DNA of 64,000 nucleotides from Histomonas meleagridis (GCA_020186115.1 WSYJ01000186.1:2587501-2651500), one strand, 5' to 3'; positions 1 through 11,254 are shown, counted from the stretch's first letter. Notes: generated from the sequence alone by a model not told the origin. A program made the numbers and translations.

Positions 1-444
1 TCAATAAAATCTTTAAACGAAGGCAAATCTTCACTTTTTAATCATCTAAAAAGTGAAGAAGAAAAGCGTGATGCACTTTCATCCAACCATCTTCGAATAT
101 TAGATGCACAAATATCGAAAGAAAACGAACGTTTTGAGTTTACAATTCTTTCACTTAAGAACAAAGAGAATTCATTAAACATGTTAAAATCGCAAATTGT
201 TAAAAAATATAACCAAAAGTTACAAGAAGCTACAACAAACATAGAGAAAATGGAAGAAATGCTAAAGAAATTACAAGAAAGCGAGCAACAAGATAAAACA
301 TTTTATACGTCATCATTCGCTAAAATGAATTCATATCGAAAACAGAATAATTTGCTGCAGCAGAAAATTAAAAAAATTGAAGAAGAGCAACAAGTTTTGG
401 ATCAATGGATTTACTTGGCAAAAAGTGAATTAGAAAGAAATTGA
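1..444 (+). CDS. C-terminal part of a coiled-coil protein (5' end outside window)
   Basis: The frame is open from the first base of the window and ends at a TGA at 442-444, giving 147 visible residues. The ATG at 181 is internal, because the same frame is open and of similar composition upstream. The sequence is rich in Lys, Glu, Gln, Asn and Ser with heptad-like leucine/isoleucine spacing almost throughout, which indicates a long alpha-helical coiled coil. No other domain is visible, so function cannot be assigned; cytoskeletal or basal-body coiled-coil proteins are a common source of such tails. The missing N-terminus prevents any better call. Confidence 0.7.
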   Translation, partial: SIKSLNEGKSSLFNHLKSEEEKRDALSSNHLRILDAQISKENERFEFTILSLKNKENSLNMLKSQIVKKYNQKLQEATTNIEKMEEMLKKLQESEQQDKTFYTSSFAKMNSYRKQNNLLQQKIKKIEEEQQVLDQWIYLAKSELERN

Positions 445-1125
445 TGTTTTTGTTGTGATAATATACAAAGGCAAATTAGATTGCGCTTGATAAATATTTT
501 AAAATATATACTAAATATATTCTTTTTTTTGGTATTTTTTAAGAAATGATAATATCATTGGTAAGTATAAGCAATAAATTTAATCAAGAAAAGAAATAAA
601 TTGTTGTTCTTCATCTGGTTTCCTTTCAATGAAGGAATCTTATGAATTTCATTAATTTTGTATGATATCCACCACTATGTAGAATTAACAATTCAACTTT
701 TACATTCAATTACCAAAAACATTACGTTAAATCTAACCATCATTTTATATTAATTTATAGACCGCTTTTACAATTCATATATGAAAAGAAATAACAAAAT
801 TTATATGTTGTAAAAAAACTAATAATTTTTACAGTGAAACCATAAATCAAAATTATTTCAATTTCATTTGATGTATTTCTTTGATAAACTCATAAAATAT
901 CTGCAATCACAAATTGTTCCATTTGTATATCAAAACAATTAAAAATTCATTCTATATGTTGACTTAGCATTGAGAGTTTGTCTATACAACAACTCATAAC
1001 AATTTGAAATTTTGAACTTTTCATTTGTCAAAATTCTCATAAAAATATATTTTAATATTCAATATCAAAATATAATATATTTATTTATAATTTATTCATT
1101 CATTAATTTATGTTTTTTTGTTCAC

Positions 1126-1149
<24 letters not shown>
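445..1149. other. Intergenic, no gene recognised
   Basis: Very AT-rich, with no open frame of coding character and no tRNA-like B box. It ends in a short TTTA/TTAT tandem run (about 1130-1155) beside the stop codon of the RRP4-like gene. Confidence 0.6.
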
Positions 1150-1157
<8 letters not shown>

Positions 1158-1906
1158 ATAGTGACAATGTTTCAACTGTTTCTACACTGACGATTTTGTC
1201 AACTGGAATATTGTTCGTCAGTTGATATATTTCTTGAATTGATTCTGTCGAAATAAGTTGTTGATATGTCGCAAGCAAAAATAATACAATTTCGAATGCG
1301 CGGAATAAGATAAATCGATGATGGTTCTGTCGGTGATAACCAAATAACTCCATTAAGTCCAAAAATAAAATTAAATTGAAAATTATCAATTAAAAAACTA
1401 GAAATATGAAATTGAACTCGTTTGATCAAACGTGATGGAACTTCAATAACAAAACCATTCTCAAGACGACGTGGATGTTGTTGGCGAGTATGAAGAAAAA
1501 TGACTCCATCCGTTTGAATTTGTTGAACTTCTGCACAAACAATATCTCCAACATCAAAATATTGACGCATATTTCGTTCATCTGTAGTAGTACGTCGTCG
1601 AAATTGATCATCTGGAAGATAAATAGATGATAAACGAAGATTTGCTAAAACTGAACTTGATATTTGAACTTTCCATCGTTGTTTTAATACTTGTGAAATT
1701 CGCCCTACAACAATATCTCCTACATTGGCATAATAAATTGATGTAATTGGTGTTACTGAGATTAACTGACTAATTTGTGTAACATAACCACGAACTGTAG
1801 ATATAATCTTCCCATCTCGAACTGATACACCTGAACCACACATATAATTTTCAGTCGTATCTGAAATAACTTCACCTGGTAAAACAATTTGTTGATTTTC
1901 TTCCAT
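1150..1906 (-). CDS. RRP4: Exosome complex subunit RRP4 (EXOSC2-like), one-base frame break
   Basis: RRP4 is an S1/KH cap subunit of the RNA exosome, which processes and degrades RNA 3' to 5'. The protein starts at ATG 1904-1906. It shows the N-terminal domain (PGE-V motif), the S1 beta barrel (about residues 60-135, VGDIVVGRI) and a KH-like part with the family motif GLNGVIWL. The first frame runs to 1199 but loses similarity after the conserved RIRNCII. The next frame then continues to a TAA at 1150-1152 with a family-like C-terminus. The switch falls at a run of five A (1277-1281, plus strand), and removing one base gives about 251 residues. An assembly indel is the likeliest cause; a true frameshift cannot be excluded. 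Upstream (minus sense) lie AACGTT and CCTTCATTC, which resemble trichomonad promoter elements. Confidence 0.82.
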
Positions 1907-2194
1907 TTTTATTTGACTGATCGACTAGTTATGAATTCAATTATTTGAATGAAGGGAACGTTAAATCACAAAAAACATTTTATTTAACTTACGAGTTATT
2001 ACAACTGATCAAATTAATAAACAGATGAAATCTTTCACAGATATTCTAAAGGAATCTCTTTATGAACCCAATGATCAATCTAATTGAAGTGAGTGAAATT
2101 ACAACCAGAAAAAATTAACAAATTCACATAAATACCATCAAACAGCTGAGTACCACAAAATATTTCATTTAACTCAAAATTGGCATTTATTCAC

Positions 2195-3271
2195 TTAGTT
2201 CATCGGGTATTTAGAGAAGTCATATGGACCACTGCTTACGTAGCAATTCAATTTAATCACCTTCCCTCTCATGTAAAGTGTTGATGCCGCCAATTTATAT
2301 ATATAGGCAGCTGGTGCCCAAAATATTGATAACAAATATCTCGATGTTGAAGATAGCACTCCTTCCAGCTTGGTATCGGACACAACTGTTGATTCTATGT
2401 AATTTGGGAGTGTAATAGAATCACTTACTTTCCAATTATAAAGATCATATTTGTATTTCATTGCAGACAAAAATTGACTTTTGAGTGACTGGATGTTATC
2501 CAACGCGGCTTTTGTCCATTGGATGTCTTTGTCTAGTTGAACATAAATAAGTTCATCATTAGTATTATTTATATTTGGAAATCTTGAGTTATCTGTTGAC
2601 GAAGTTGCATCAAACGTGACGTATGGAGTACTGTACTGAATAACTCTTTTCTCATAATGTGTTCTACCTTCATCATCAGTATAATAATAATAATCGTCAT
2701 ATGATCCTGATACCCGGATTGACACTTGTGGAACTGAGCTTCGTATTTGGGTGGTTAATTCTTGATAAGAAGATGGACTCATGTTGTTTTGGGCAGCTTT
2801 ATAAACACTTGTTTGACTTGCAACAACACTATTCACAACCCAGAAGATTAAAAATAGTAAGCCAGCTACCATAGCAAAAGTACGGTGAAGGGGCTTGTTG
2901 GTGAAAATGAGGAAAATACCAAAGATAACAGCTACGGCGCAAAGAATAAAATGACAAACTGGAACAGAAACAGGAACGCTAACAAGAGTTGTAGAACTTG
3001 AGCTTTTGGTTTCATTGTACTCTTGATAATAAATGGCAAACAAACTTATCATGTAAACCAGAAAGAATATAACAATGATTAAACCAGCGACACGATACCA
3101 CTTTGAAAAGCGTTTGCATGCCCTTGATGAATCACTTGAATCATCATCATGATGATAATGATCATCATAGACTTGTTGTGACGCAACACTGTCTGCTGCA
3201 TAGTCTGGTGTAATGTCGTTAAGAGGCATCGTCATTACGGGTTGTTTATACACATTTCCGTATGGATCCAT
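2195..3271 (-). CDS. Multipass membrane protein of unknown function
   Basis: A 358-residue protein starting at ATG 3269-3271. The first 55 residues are polar and Asp/His-rich, probably a cytosolic tail. Three strong hydrophobic helices follow at about residues 62-85, 100-125 and 130-152. A large polar region with a run of tyrosines and acidic residues comes next (about 190-300), then a weaker hydrophobic stretch near 305-330. There is no recognisable catalytic motif, and I do not recognise the family. The upstream region has an A/T-rich leader only. Confidence 0.7.
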   Translation of the reverse strand: MDPYGNVYKQPVMTMPLNDITPDYAADSVASQQVYDDHYHHDDDSSDSSRACKRFSKWYRVAGLIIVIFFLVYMISLFAIYYQEYNETKSSSSTTLVSVPVSVPVCHFILCAVAVIFGIFLIFTNKPLHRTFAMVAGLLFLIFWVVNSVVASQTSVYKAAQNNMSPSSYQELTTQIRSSVPQVSIRVSGSYDDYYYYTDDEGRTHYEKRVIQYSTPYVTFDATSSTDNSRFPNINNTNDELIYVQLDKDIQWTKAALDNIQSLKSQFLSAMKYKYDLYNWKVSDSITLPNYIESTVVSDTKLEGVLSSTSRYLLSIFWAPAAYIYKLAASTLYMRGKVIKLNCYVSSGPYDFSKYPMN

Positions 3272-3611
3272 TCCAAAGTTGTTTTGAATTTTTTTAATAA
3301 TAATAAAATTTTATCTTGTTTTTGTAAACTTCTTAATATTGACAAAATGAACGTTCATTTGATTGAAAAGACGTAATTGAATTATATACATATTGATAAT
3401 TCGGATTTATTTGTGTGTCATTTGACGATTTTTTATGGTTGTTTCGCCATTTGTGTGGTTTTTTATCGTTGGTTTTGAACGAGCCCTTTGCTTGCAACTT
3501 TTGTAACATTTTGCATGATTTTGCATTTTGTTATTCTTTGACTAGAACGTAACATCAATACCGTTTATTCCATTTCTGGGAAAACAACACATAAACATTT
3601 ACTACTTATAA
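3272..3611. other. Intergenic, no gene recognised
   Basis: AT-rich spacer between the membrane-protein start and the Rab scrap. Short T-rich stretches with isolated CGTT and CGCC words are present. No coding frame is supported. Confidence 0.5.
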
Positions 3612-3794
3612 TTACACGTTTACAATTTTGGAATCGGGATCGGGAACAGTATTTTCATTTACATTTGAATTCAAATACTGTTCTGCAATAGTTTGGAACA
3701 TCACATCAATTCCATCATTAGTTTCTGCACTCGTTTCGAAATACTTGATGTTTTTATCAATCGTGTGAATATGATAATAGATAATTTTGCTCAA
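3612..3794 (-). pseudogene. Rab-type small GTPase C-terminal remnant
   Basis: About 60 codons read on the minus strand contain YFETSAETNDGIDVMFQTIA, which matches the G5 (SAK) region and final helix of Rab GTPases. The P-loop, switch regions and NKxD motif are absent. The reading frame upstream is closed, and no prenylation cysteines occur before the stop. It directly abuts the start of a decayed DUF3447 gene on the other strand. This is best read as the stump of a Rab gene broken by a rearrangement. A functional short protein is unlikely because nucleotide binding needs the missing motifs. Confidence 0.7.
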
Positions 3795-4930
3795 TCATCA
3801 AATTTTATTTTCAGCAAATTTTGTAAAAAATATCCAATATCTTATGATATAATTATGAGTAGAATGATATATACATCTCTTCTGATTGATAATAATATTT
3901 TGGTATATATTTGAGATTATTACAGGAAATTGAAAAATATGAAGTAAATAATAAAATCGACTCAAAAATAATAAATTTATTTTCTCAATTTCTTCTTAAA
4001 AGAAAACACACAAGAATCATTTTATTTACTTAATTACATGATTAAGCATAATTTACTTGAATCAAAAATCATTCAAAATATACGTAAACCATTTTTTGTT
4101 CATATTAATCAAGATAAATAAAATATTAATTTATATATTAAATCTTTATTTGATCAGGAAAATATTGCTTATAAAGAACTTTCGAAGAATGATTGGGAAC
4201 TTCATAAGCAATTAACTAAAGAAGGAGTTAATCCTAATGTTATTGCGAAAATAATTCGTAATGATGAAATAGAAAAACTTCAAGAAATATCATCACAAAC
4301 AAATTTTGATTTTAATCAATTTATTGAACCATCACTTTATGAAAGATGTTCATTTATTAATAAAAAATATGTTACATTAATCGATTATGCAGCATTTTTT
4401 TCTGCAGTTAAATGTTTTAAATATTTACTTATGAATGGTGCTAATGTATATAACACAGGTAAACATGCAGTTACAGGAGGAAATGAAGAAATTATTCATT
4501 TATGTGAGCAAAATCATTCGTCATTTGAAAATGCATATAAAACAGTAATTAAGTTTCATCGAAATTACATTTTTCATTATCTATATGAAAATAAAATCCA
4601 AGATATTAATATTTTAAAAAAATTAGGGAAAAAATGTGTTTCATATTTTAATTATGAAATTTTTACATATTTGGAAAAAGAATAAATGAAAAAGAAGAAA
4701 TGAAAAATAATGAACATATCATAAATAAAGCAGCAAAAATTGGAAATTTTTTTCTTGTAAAATATTTCCTAAAAAATAATCAACTTCCAGAAAATATTTT
4801 AGTTTTTGCTTTATTTTCAGGAAATATTGAACTTGTTACATACATTTTATAGCAAAAAGGAATTGATATTAATGCTAAAGATATTTATTTGTTCTATTTT
4901 TTGTTTGTTTTAATAATTTTTAATTTTTAA
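3790..4930 (+). pseudogene. Decayed DUF3447/ankyrin-repeat gene
   Basis: Blocks of the DUF3447 family appear in order but in broken frames. An N-terminal block (SRMIYTSL) lies around 3800-3910. A stretch with several stops covers 3915-4140. The conserved block with LSKNDWELHK and LQEISSQ follows from about 4155 to 4682. An in-frame TAA (4683-4685) comes next, then more of the same protein to a TAG near 4849, and ankyrin-like QKGIDINAKD. It ends in the AT-rich spacer also found in the other ankyrin loci. There is no ATG at the start of the long block. Compare the intact paralogue at 52468. The multiple lesions make this a pseudogene rather than an assembly error. Confidence 0.82.
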
Positions 4931-6292
4931 ATTATATTTGGGAATTAATTAAATTTGATGTTTTTTAATAGTAAAGTAAGCGAAAAATTCCACAATGGGA
5001 TTTATATATATTTTAAAAATATTAATAAACATAGGGGTTAAACCATATGTCACATGTCTTTAAATGAATTCATTCAAATATTTTTTGGATATTTTTGTTT
5101 TTTGATTTCAAATATTTGAATGAGCTTACAAAAAGTTAACATCACACACAAAAAGTCAACTTAAAAACCGCATCACAAAGAAACATGTTGCTAAAACCTT
5201 TTGTTCATTTTTGTTGATATAACATAATCATTTTATGTAAAAATTATTCAACACATGCTCCCAAATTGAAGTTGCTGATGTAATTACACTAAATACAATT
5301 TATTTTCTATTTTTATCAAAATTTACAATAATTGCATTTCTTATTTAAATTGCATTATTTTAATGAATAACTTTATTCAATTATTGAAATTCTTCTGATT
5401 TGTATGAAACAGAGTATACATTAATTTCATTATAATCTTTTTTTTCATGTTTTTGTGATATTTGAACATGTTTTTCAGTTCACATATCGCATTATTATAT
5501 TGAAATTTGTTGTTCCTTAAATGTAAAATTTCTCTAAAATGAACGAAGGAATTTTGATAAAACCTTTATAAATACAAAATATTGATTGTATTCTATTTAA
5601 TGGTACTACAAATTTTTAAATATCATTGTGGAATTTTTTGTAACGAATCGAAATAATGTCATATGAGAAAAAAATTTAACATGTTGTAAAATTTTATATG
5701 AAACAATTCCATTTTAACTTTACTATTAATTGATAATAATAAATTAACCAAAATATTTAATTATAATAAAAATATTTCAATATTTTGAGAATTTCAAAAA
5801 AAATCAGGAAATTTGCGATTTTTTTTTAAAAAAATTACAAAATTATATTTATTAAGGTACCTCTATCACATAGTAAAAATTTGGTTTGATTTTATTAAGG
5901 ATAAGGTTCATTTTTTGGGAGTTTTTTTTGCTTACACTACTCTTTTTTTAATTTTGGGCAAAAATAGAACAAAATTGACAGGGTGCCTCTAACGATAGGG
6001 GTTGAATAAATGTCACTTTTATAACAGGATTACTTGTAAATGAAGTCATAATAAAATAACAATTATGATCAAAAAAAAAAAAATTGACTAAACATCTGTC
6101 AATTTGCATTCCGTTTACACATCCCTTCTCTACGCCCAAAAGCTCTTTCAACTTTGGAAAACATTAAAAAGATTTTGTATACATAACACACACAAAATAT
6201 ATATTTTTGTAATTGTTCTAAATTTTAATAAAAATATTTTTTTAAAAAAATTAATTCCTTAAAATATGATAACTATAAACAATTTATTATTA
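4931..6292. other. Long intergenic region, no gene recognised
   Basis: About 1.36 kb, strongly AT-rich, with poly-A and poly-T runs (for example around 5818-5832 and 6066-6082). One 67-codon open frame on the minus strand (5948-6151) has low complexity and no recognisable family, so it is not called. No tRNA or structured RNA signature was seen. Confidence 0.5.
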
Positions 6293-9200
6293 TTATGTGT
6301 TACTTTTTGCTTTAAATGTTTTCATGATTAACAAACATAAATCTCGGACTTGATTTTGATTAAGAGTAATTTCGTTTTGTACTTTTGGTATTATTGTTAT
6401 TTTTAATTTCGACCCCGAAACAATATCGATTGCGCGGCCCGATTTCGAAGACGACCTAATCATCACATCATTCCATGGTGATGTTCTGGAGACCGTTTTG
6501 GATTTGAATGAAATAACCGAAACCGTCGTTTCAATCAGCCAGTTAACGTTCTTTTGATCGATTCCTTTAAACTGGAAAACGCCGCGTCGTAAGTAGCTGT
6601 TTGCTTTAACTTTCAGGTTACTGTCAACAGCTATCGGACCGAATTCTTGGCTTGCTTTTTCATTTTCATTTGAAGCACTTACAACTCTGATAAGATGACC
6701 AATATCTTCAACGCAACATCTATAAGAAGTCTTATTTTTGATTGGAATCCATTCATTATTATCTAGTCTTTGCCATTGGTAAAGACAATTTTCTTCAATT
6801 GGCTGAACTTCAACAATTGATCCGCAAACAGGTAATCCCTTAATCGTCAACACTTCTTCATCCGAAACCATTGAGCTTGTCATTACCATTTCAGGGGGAC
6901 CTTTTTTCCCATTTTCATCGACAAAACATACCTCACAACCTATGAAGTATCCAACATCATCTTCCGATACGACGTAAACCTTTGAATTCTTCCATTTGAG
7001 GGGAAAATAATCGTTCCCATCAAAACGTTTCCATTCAAAAAGACATTTCAAATCTTTTTTGATGTTTTGAATTTTGCACTTTAAATTTGTGCCAATCAAT
7101 ATCTTTTTTGGTTCTATCAAAATGCATTTTGGCTTTTGTATATTAAATCCTACGAAATAACTTTCTGACCAATAGAAATCATTGGTTTCCGCAAACTTGT
7201 AACCAGCGATTAGTTCTTCGCCTTCGAACATTTCTTTGTTTTCGAAGATTCGTGAGCTTAAACCATTAATAACTTCGAATCCTTTCGGTGTTAAATGCTT
7301 CCATTGGAATTTCATCGACTTAACTCTGTTCTCAATGAAATTTCCATCGATTTTCAAGTTCCCATTTTTCATCAAAACGATTTTTGGCTTTTGTGGCGCT
7401 TTGTAGTACGGCAAAATCGATGATATATCTGCATAAACTTCATCGGAGTTTTCATTAATTTGAATAATACGAATTACGGAATCTATGTCATCTTTGGTGA
7501 GCCTGTAACTTAGCTTGTTTGTGTTTAGCTTCTTCCAATTTTTATGTTGGAAGTCATAACGAAACCAAAGGATTTCATTTTCGAGATTAATTTTGTGGAA
7601 TATTTGTTCAATGTTAATGATTTGATCTTGATAAACATTGTTTTGTTCAATGATATTAGTAAATTCATGATAAGTTTTACCTTTATATTCAATCTCTAAA
7701 TGTATTCGATGATCAATATCAAAATATTTTAGCTCGAAACTGTTTGTTTCGTTTAGGACCTCGTTGATTTTATCATCTACGTGCATCCATTTGATTTTGG
7801 TTGGTTTAACGTTTTCATTAATAATCAAATAATTACCAACAATCAGTTTCCCATTAATTATTGAACTATTGAATAGCCCTCTTTTGATCATTGGAGTGAC
7901 GTTACTATCTTTGATGTATTCTCCAATAATTATCCTTGCCTTAATCTTGCATCCGTAGTCTTGTGATGTTAAACAATATAAACGTCCTTCTTCTTGTATA
8001 ATTTTGTCAGGTTTATTACGGCTGCAACGTATCCATTTTATATCGTAACTGTCATTGTTTTCTTTTGTGTAAAAAGTGACGTTTAATTGGACCAACGAAC
8101 CTACAATTGGCTCATCTAAACATTTGAGTTTAATGGATTGGATTGGTGATAATGATTGATGGATTTTGCCAAAGATAATGTCAATAAAATCATTCGTAAA
8201 TCGTAAAAATTTCCCGCGTTGTGTTTCATTAGGAATAAAAGTGTTTGCGTTTTCTTCAATGAGTTGAAACCCATTGCGTGAATCAATGTCTGATATTAAC
8301 CAATTACCATTGTCTTGCATTATGATTGTATCATTTTCAATTGCTTCTTCATTATGTGGTACATCAATAATATTTTGATCTAACGTTATTGGCTGTGGTG
8401 TTATTATGTTATAACGTTGTTCTTTCCCGTTAAGATGTGTAAAGATTTCAACACCTAAATATAAATCAGCAGCATCATCCGTAGGTATACAAGTTTGTGT
8501 GTCATTGTGTAAGTATATTTTCGGCTCTTCGGACCCGAGCTGAGTAAACCATGAAAATGATGTGGGATATGTATTGCCATCTGAAAATTCTAGAAGGACA
8601 ACATGTGGATGATTAGTTTGATAAGAACCAGCTATGATGGACTTGCTTATGGAAATTATGGGTTGAACTGGTGATGTGGTATATGAATAATAATATCGAC
8701 CAGATACAAAGGCAGAAACCCTAAGTATACGATTTGAATCATCCTTGGTTGGAGTGTATTCAAGGCCATTGTTAAGTGTAGTAATAACCTTAAACTCATG
8801 GACAAATGAATCTGAACTTTCAATACGAATGGGAACAGTTCGTTGAACTGGAAAGGTTTCAAGGGTAATATCAAATGGTTCACCTTCAGTAACAACATTT
8901 GGTATGCTTAATTGGTTTATCTCAAGTTCAACTGAATCTGAAATTTTAAGATCAGTCGAAAATGATGAGAATAAAATATTTGGAAATGAAGGATGAATTG
9001 GCGTTACTTTAACAGATATAAGTTTCCCTTGAGCTTCATCAGGGATAATAAAAATTTTAGAATTTTCTTCTAAAACATTATTTCCTAAATTCCATGAAAT
9101 GTGACATGAAAAATGAGGTGAAGACGATAACGATACGATAGAGCCGACGGTTTTGTCACCTACAAAGTTTAGAGATTCATGATAAGGAATTACAGCCAAT

Positions 9201-10015
9201 GATTCATCTCTCATTAGTACGTCGTCTGTATAAAAAGAAATTATTCCAGAATCACTTTGAAGGTCGCATCGTATTAAATGTTGACTCATTGCTGGCGTAA
9301 TTGGTAATGTGCGAGAACTACAATCAAGTTGAGTCCACTCGTCAGAACTAAGAGATGAAATGTACCAAGTAACTGAGTTACCTTCTTTAGGACAACGAAG
9401 CATAAAGAATCCTCCAAGATTCTGGATCTGGAGAGGTTGTTCATTTGTGAGATATGCAAGAGAAGAATGTTTCTCATCTGGTTGAGGTGTTGGGTCTCTG
9501 CCTTTTCGAAGTGCATAACCAACAATTGGTGAAAGATGAAAGGCTTGATTTATTTGATCAGATTTTACAGGTTCGCCATTAACACTAGTTATTTTGAGTG
9601 ACGAAACTGCGGAAATTATGAGGATAGGATCAAAATTTATTAAATTTGATTGGAGATTTATTGAAATAAGGTTTGGGAAAATATGTAAATTGTCTAGATT
9701 TTTTAATTTGTTGCCTACAGCAGAAAAATTTATAAGATTCGGTAAAAATGGAATTCCTTGGAAAGATGTAAGCTCACAATAATCAAGACATAAGTTCCTA
9801 AGCCGTGAAGAATCACCTAAATTTAAAGATTTGAGCGGGTTTGCTGTTAAAAATAAATGAGAAAGATTGGGAAAGCTGGAATTAATGCTTGATATTGAGT
9901 TTGAAGTTAAATCAAGATAAAGTGAATCAGAAAGGCCATCTGGAAGTTCTGTAAAATTCTGATTTTTTAGGAGTATTATTTTTTGTTCTTTTCCAGATTT
10001 ACCGCTTCCCCTCAT
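6293..10015 (-). CDS. AIR9-like protein: leucine-rich repeats plus A9 (Ig-like) repeats
   Basis: A 1240-residue protein starting at ATG 10013-10015. Residues about 10-165 are leucine-rich repeats of the SDS22/LRR type (repeating NL..L.L..N). The remainder is a series of beta-rich modules of about 90-100 residues. Several contain the A9-type pattern YTPTKDD-x-x-x-x-L followed by VSAFV-like strands, and several have the W-R/K-W x(n) Y..t..DvG.. pattern. The last about 100 residues form a distinct compact domain. This order matches AIR9, a microtubule-associated protein of land plants with known relatives in trypanosomatids and trichomonads. A role on microtubules or the mastigont cytoskeleton is inferred from the family. 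The frame is intact over 3.7 kb. Confidence 0.75.
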   Translation of the reverse strand: MRGSGKSGKEQKIILLKNQNFTELPDGLSDSLYLDLTSNSISSINSSFPNLSHLFLTANPLKSLNLGDSSRLRNLCLDYCELTSFQGIPFLPNLINFSAVGNKLKNLDNLHIFPNLISINLQSNLINFDPILIISAVSSLKITSVNGEPVKSDQINQAFHLSPIVGYALRKGRDPTPQPDEKHSSLAYLTNEQPLQIQNLGGFFMLRCPKEGNSVTWYISSLSSDEWTQLDCSSRTLPITPAMSQHLIRCDLQSDSGIISFYTDDVLMRDESLAVIPYHESLNFVGDKTVGSIVSLSSSPHFSCHISWNLGNNVLEENSKIFIIPDEAQGKLISVKVTPIHPSFPNILFSSFSTDLKISDSVELEINQLSIPNVVTEGEPFDITLETFPVQRTVPIRIESSDSFVHEFKVITTLNNGLEYTPTKDDSNRILRVSAFVSGRYYYSYTTSPVQPIISISKSIIAGSYQTNHPHVVLLEFSDGNTYPTSFSWFTQLGSEEPKIYLHNDTQTCIPTDDAADLYLGVEIFTHLNGKEQRYNIITPQPITLDQNIIDVPHNEEAIENDTIIMQDNGNWLISDIDSRNGFQLIEENANTFIPNETQRGKFLRFTNDFIDIIFGKIHQSLSPIQSIKLKCLDEPIVGSLVQLNVTFYTKENNDSYDIKWIRCSRNKPDKIIQEEGRLYCLTSQDYGCKIKARIIIGEYIKDSNVTPMIKRGLFNSSIINGKLIVGNYLIINENVKPTKIKWMHVDDKINEVLNETNSFELKYFDIDHRIHLEIEYKGKTYHEFTNIIEQNNVYQDQIINIEQIFHKINLENEILWFRYDFQHKNWKKLNTNKLSYRLTKDDIDSVIRIIQINENSDEVYADISSILPYYKAPQKPKIVLMKNGNLKIDGNFIENRVKSMKFQWKHLTPKGFEVINGLSSRIFENKEMFEGEELIAGYKFAETNDFYWSESYFVGFNIQKPKCILIEPKKILIGTNLKCKIQNIKKDLKCLFEWKRFDGNDYFPLKWKNSKVYVVSEDDVGYFIGCEVCFVDENGKKGPPEMVMTSSMVSDEEVLTIKGLPVCGSIVEVQPIEENCLYQWQRLDNNEWIPIKNKTSYRCCVEDIGHLIRVVSASNENEKASQEFGPIAVDSNLKVKANSYLRRGVFQFKGIDQKNVNWLIETTVSVISFKSKTVSRTSPWNDVMIRSSSKSGRAIDIVSGSKLKITIIPKVQNEITLNQNQVRDLCLLIMKTFKAKSNT

Positions 10016-10290
10016 CCAATCTCACCTTTTCAAATCACATGTCGCAAAACAATTTTCATCCAAAATATAAATTTTCTCTTATCACTTATATGTTGTAAAT
10101 TTATTTCTATTAAATTTAAAACTGCTTCTTAATGAAATTACATTTTTAACTTTACAAACTAATAGTAAGAATCTATTTTTAGTTAAAGCAGGAAGGAAAA
10201 ACTTTTAAACGAAGGTTTAGAAATCAAAAAATGTATTGAGCATAAAAGAAGAAATGCATAAAAAAACCAAGCATCAAAGAATATATAAAA

Positions 10291-10848
10291 ATGTTTTTAA
10301 AAAAGATGAAGGAAAAAAATAATAACTTACTTATTTACATAAGTGGAGTTTTATTTATTACATTATTGACTGTAGCTGTGTTATCTGATTCAGGCTTCTT
10401 AAGATCTACTTGTATAATAATTGCAATACCATGTGGAATTTTTAATATTCAACTACTCATAAATGATAAATCAAAATATTCTAATGAAGGAAACATTGAT
10501 GACAAAGAAAAAATATCAGTGAATGATGATGACGTTTCTCATGGTGCTCATCATAGACGGCGACACCATCACCATCGTCATAGATCTATGAGTGAATCTT
10601 TCGGAAAAAAGATTATAAGAGAAAAAAGGAAAACTCTTGAGAATCAACAAAACATAGAAGAAGAAAAACAAGAGAAAGAATTAGAAAATATATTTAATTC
10701 ACAGCCAGATTTTATGGATCAGGTGAATAATGAATATGCGTCAATAGAGGAAAAACCAAATGTACCAATCCCAAAAAATGGAATCCAGTTAAGAAGGGTA
10801 GCTAGAATAAGGGGAACAAGGAAACCAACAGCAACTATATTTAATTAA
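10291..10848 (+). CDS. Small two-helix membrane protein, His/Arg-rich tail
   Basis: A 185-residue protein starting at ATG 10291. Two hydrophobic helices lie at about residues 12-32 and 37-57, joined by a very short turn (hairpin-like). A hydrophilic tail follows with a dense His/Arg cluster (about residues 90-105) and then a Glu/Lys-rich helical stretch. The stop is nested in TAAA, as is common in trichomonads. No family is recognised. A membrane-anchored hairpin with a cytosolic tail is the simplest reading. Confidence 0.6.
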   Translation: MFLKKMKEKNNNLLIYISGVLFITLLTVAVLSDSGFLRSTCIIIAIPCGIFNIQLLINDKSKYSNEGNIDDKEKISVNDDDVSHGAHHRRRHHHHRHRSMSESFGKKIIREKRKTLENQQNIEEEKQEKELENIFNSQPDFMDQVNNEYASIEEKPNVPIPKNGIQLRRVARIRGTRKPTATIFN

Positions 10849-11254
10849 AACGACTATGTTTTTTAATTTTTATCAAAATTCATTTTTATTCCAATCAAAT
10901 TTTCTCATGAATAACTTAAATGAATAGTTAAAAATTAAAAACTAATAGGGAAAAAACGTATTAAATGGTACTTAATATTAAATTTTTTGAAATTCAGATT
11001 CAAATTACATACTCTTACTTCAATCAAAAGGAATTCTTTAAGTTTTATTGGGGTCCAATATAGATATAAATAAATTGATCTCAAAAAATGTACTAATTTT
11101 CTATTTTATTTAAACTTAGTAATCTTAAAATTTAATAATTATTATATTCCTTTTCATATATGAAAATTAAAATTTATATTATTATATTAAAAAATTACAT
11201 TTTGTTTTGTTGCTTTTTTTTTTTTTTGATTTTAAATTTAACGTCCTCCATATG
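10849..11254. other. Intergenic, no gene recognised
   Basis: AT-rich spacer ending in a poly-T tract (11212-11227). The promoter of the WD40 gene lies at its right edge. Confidence 0.5.

Noticed and set aside
5948..6151. 67-codon minus-strand frame in the long intergenic region
   Set aside because: Low-complexity Phe-rich stretch, no recognised family, no promoter-like start.
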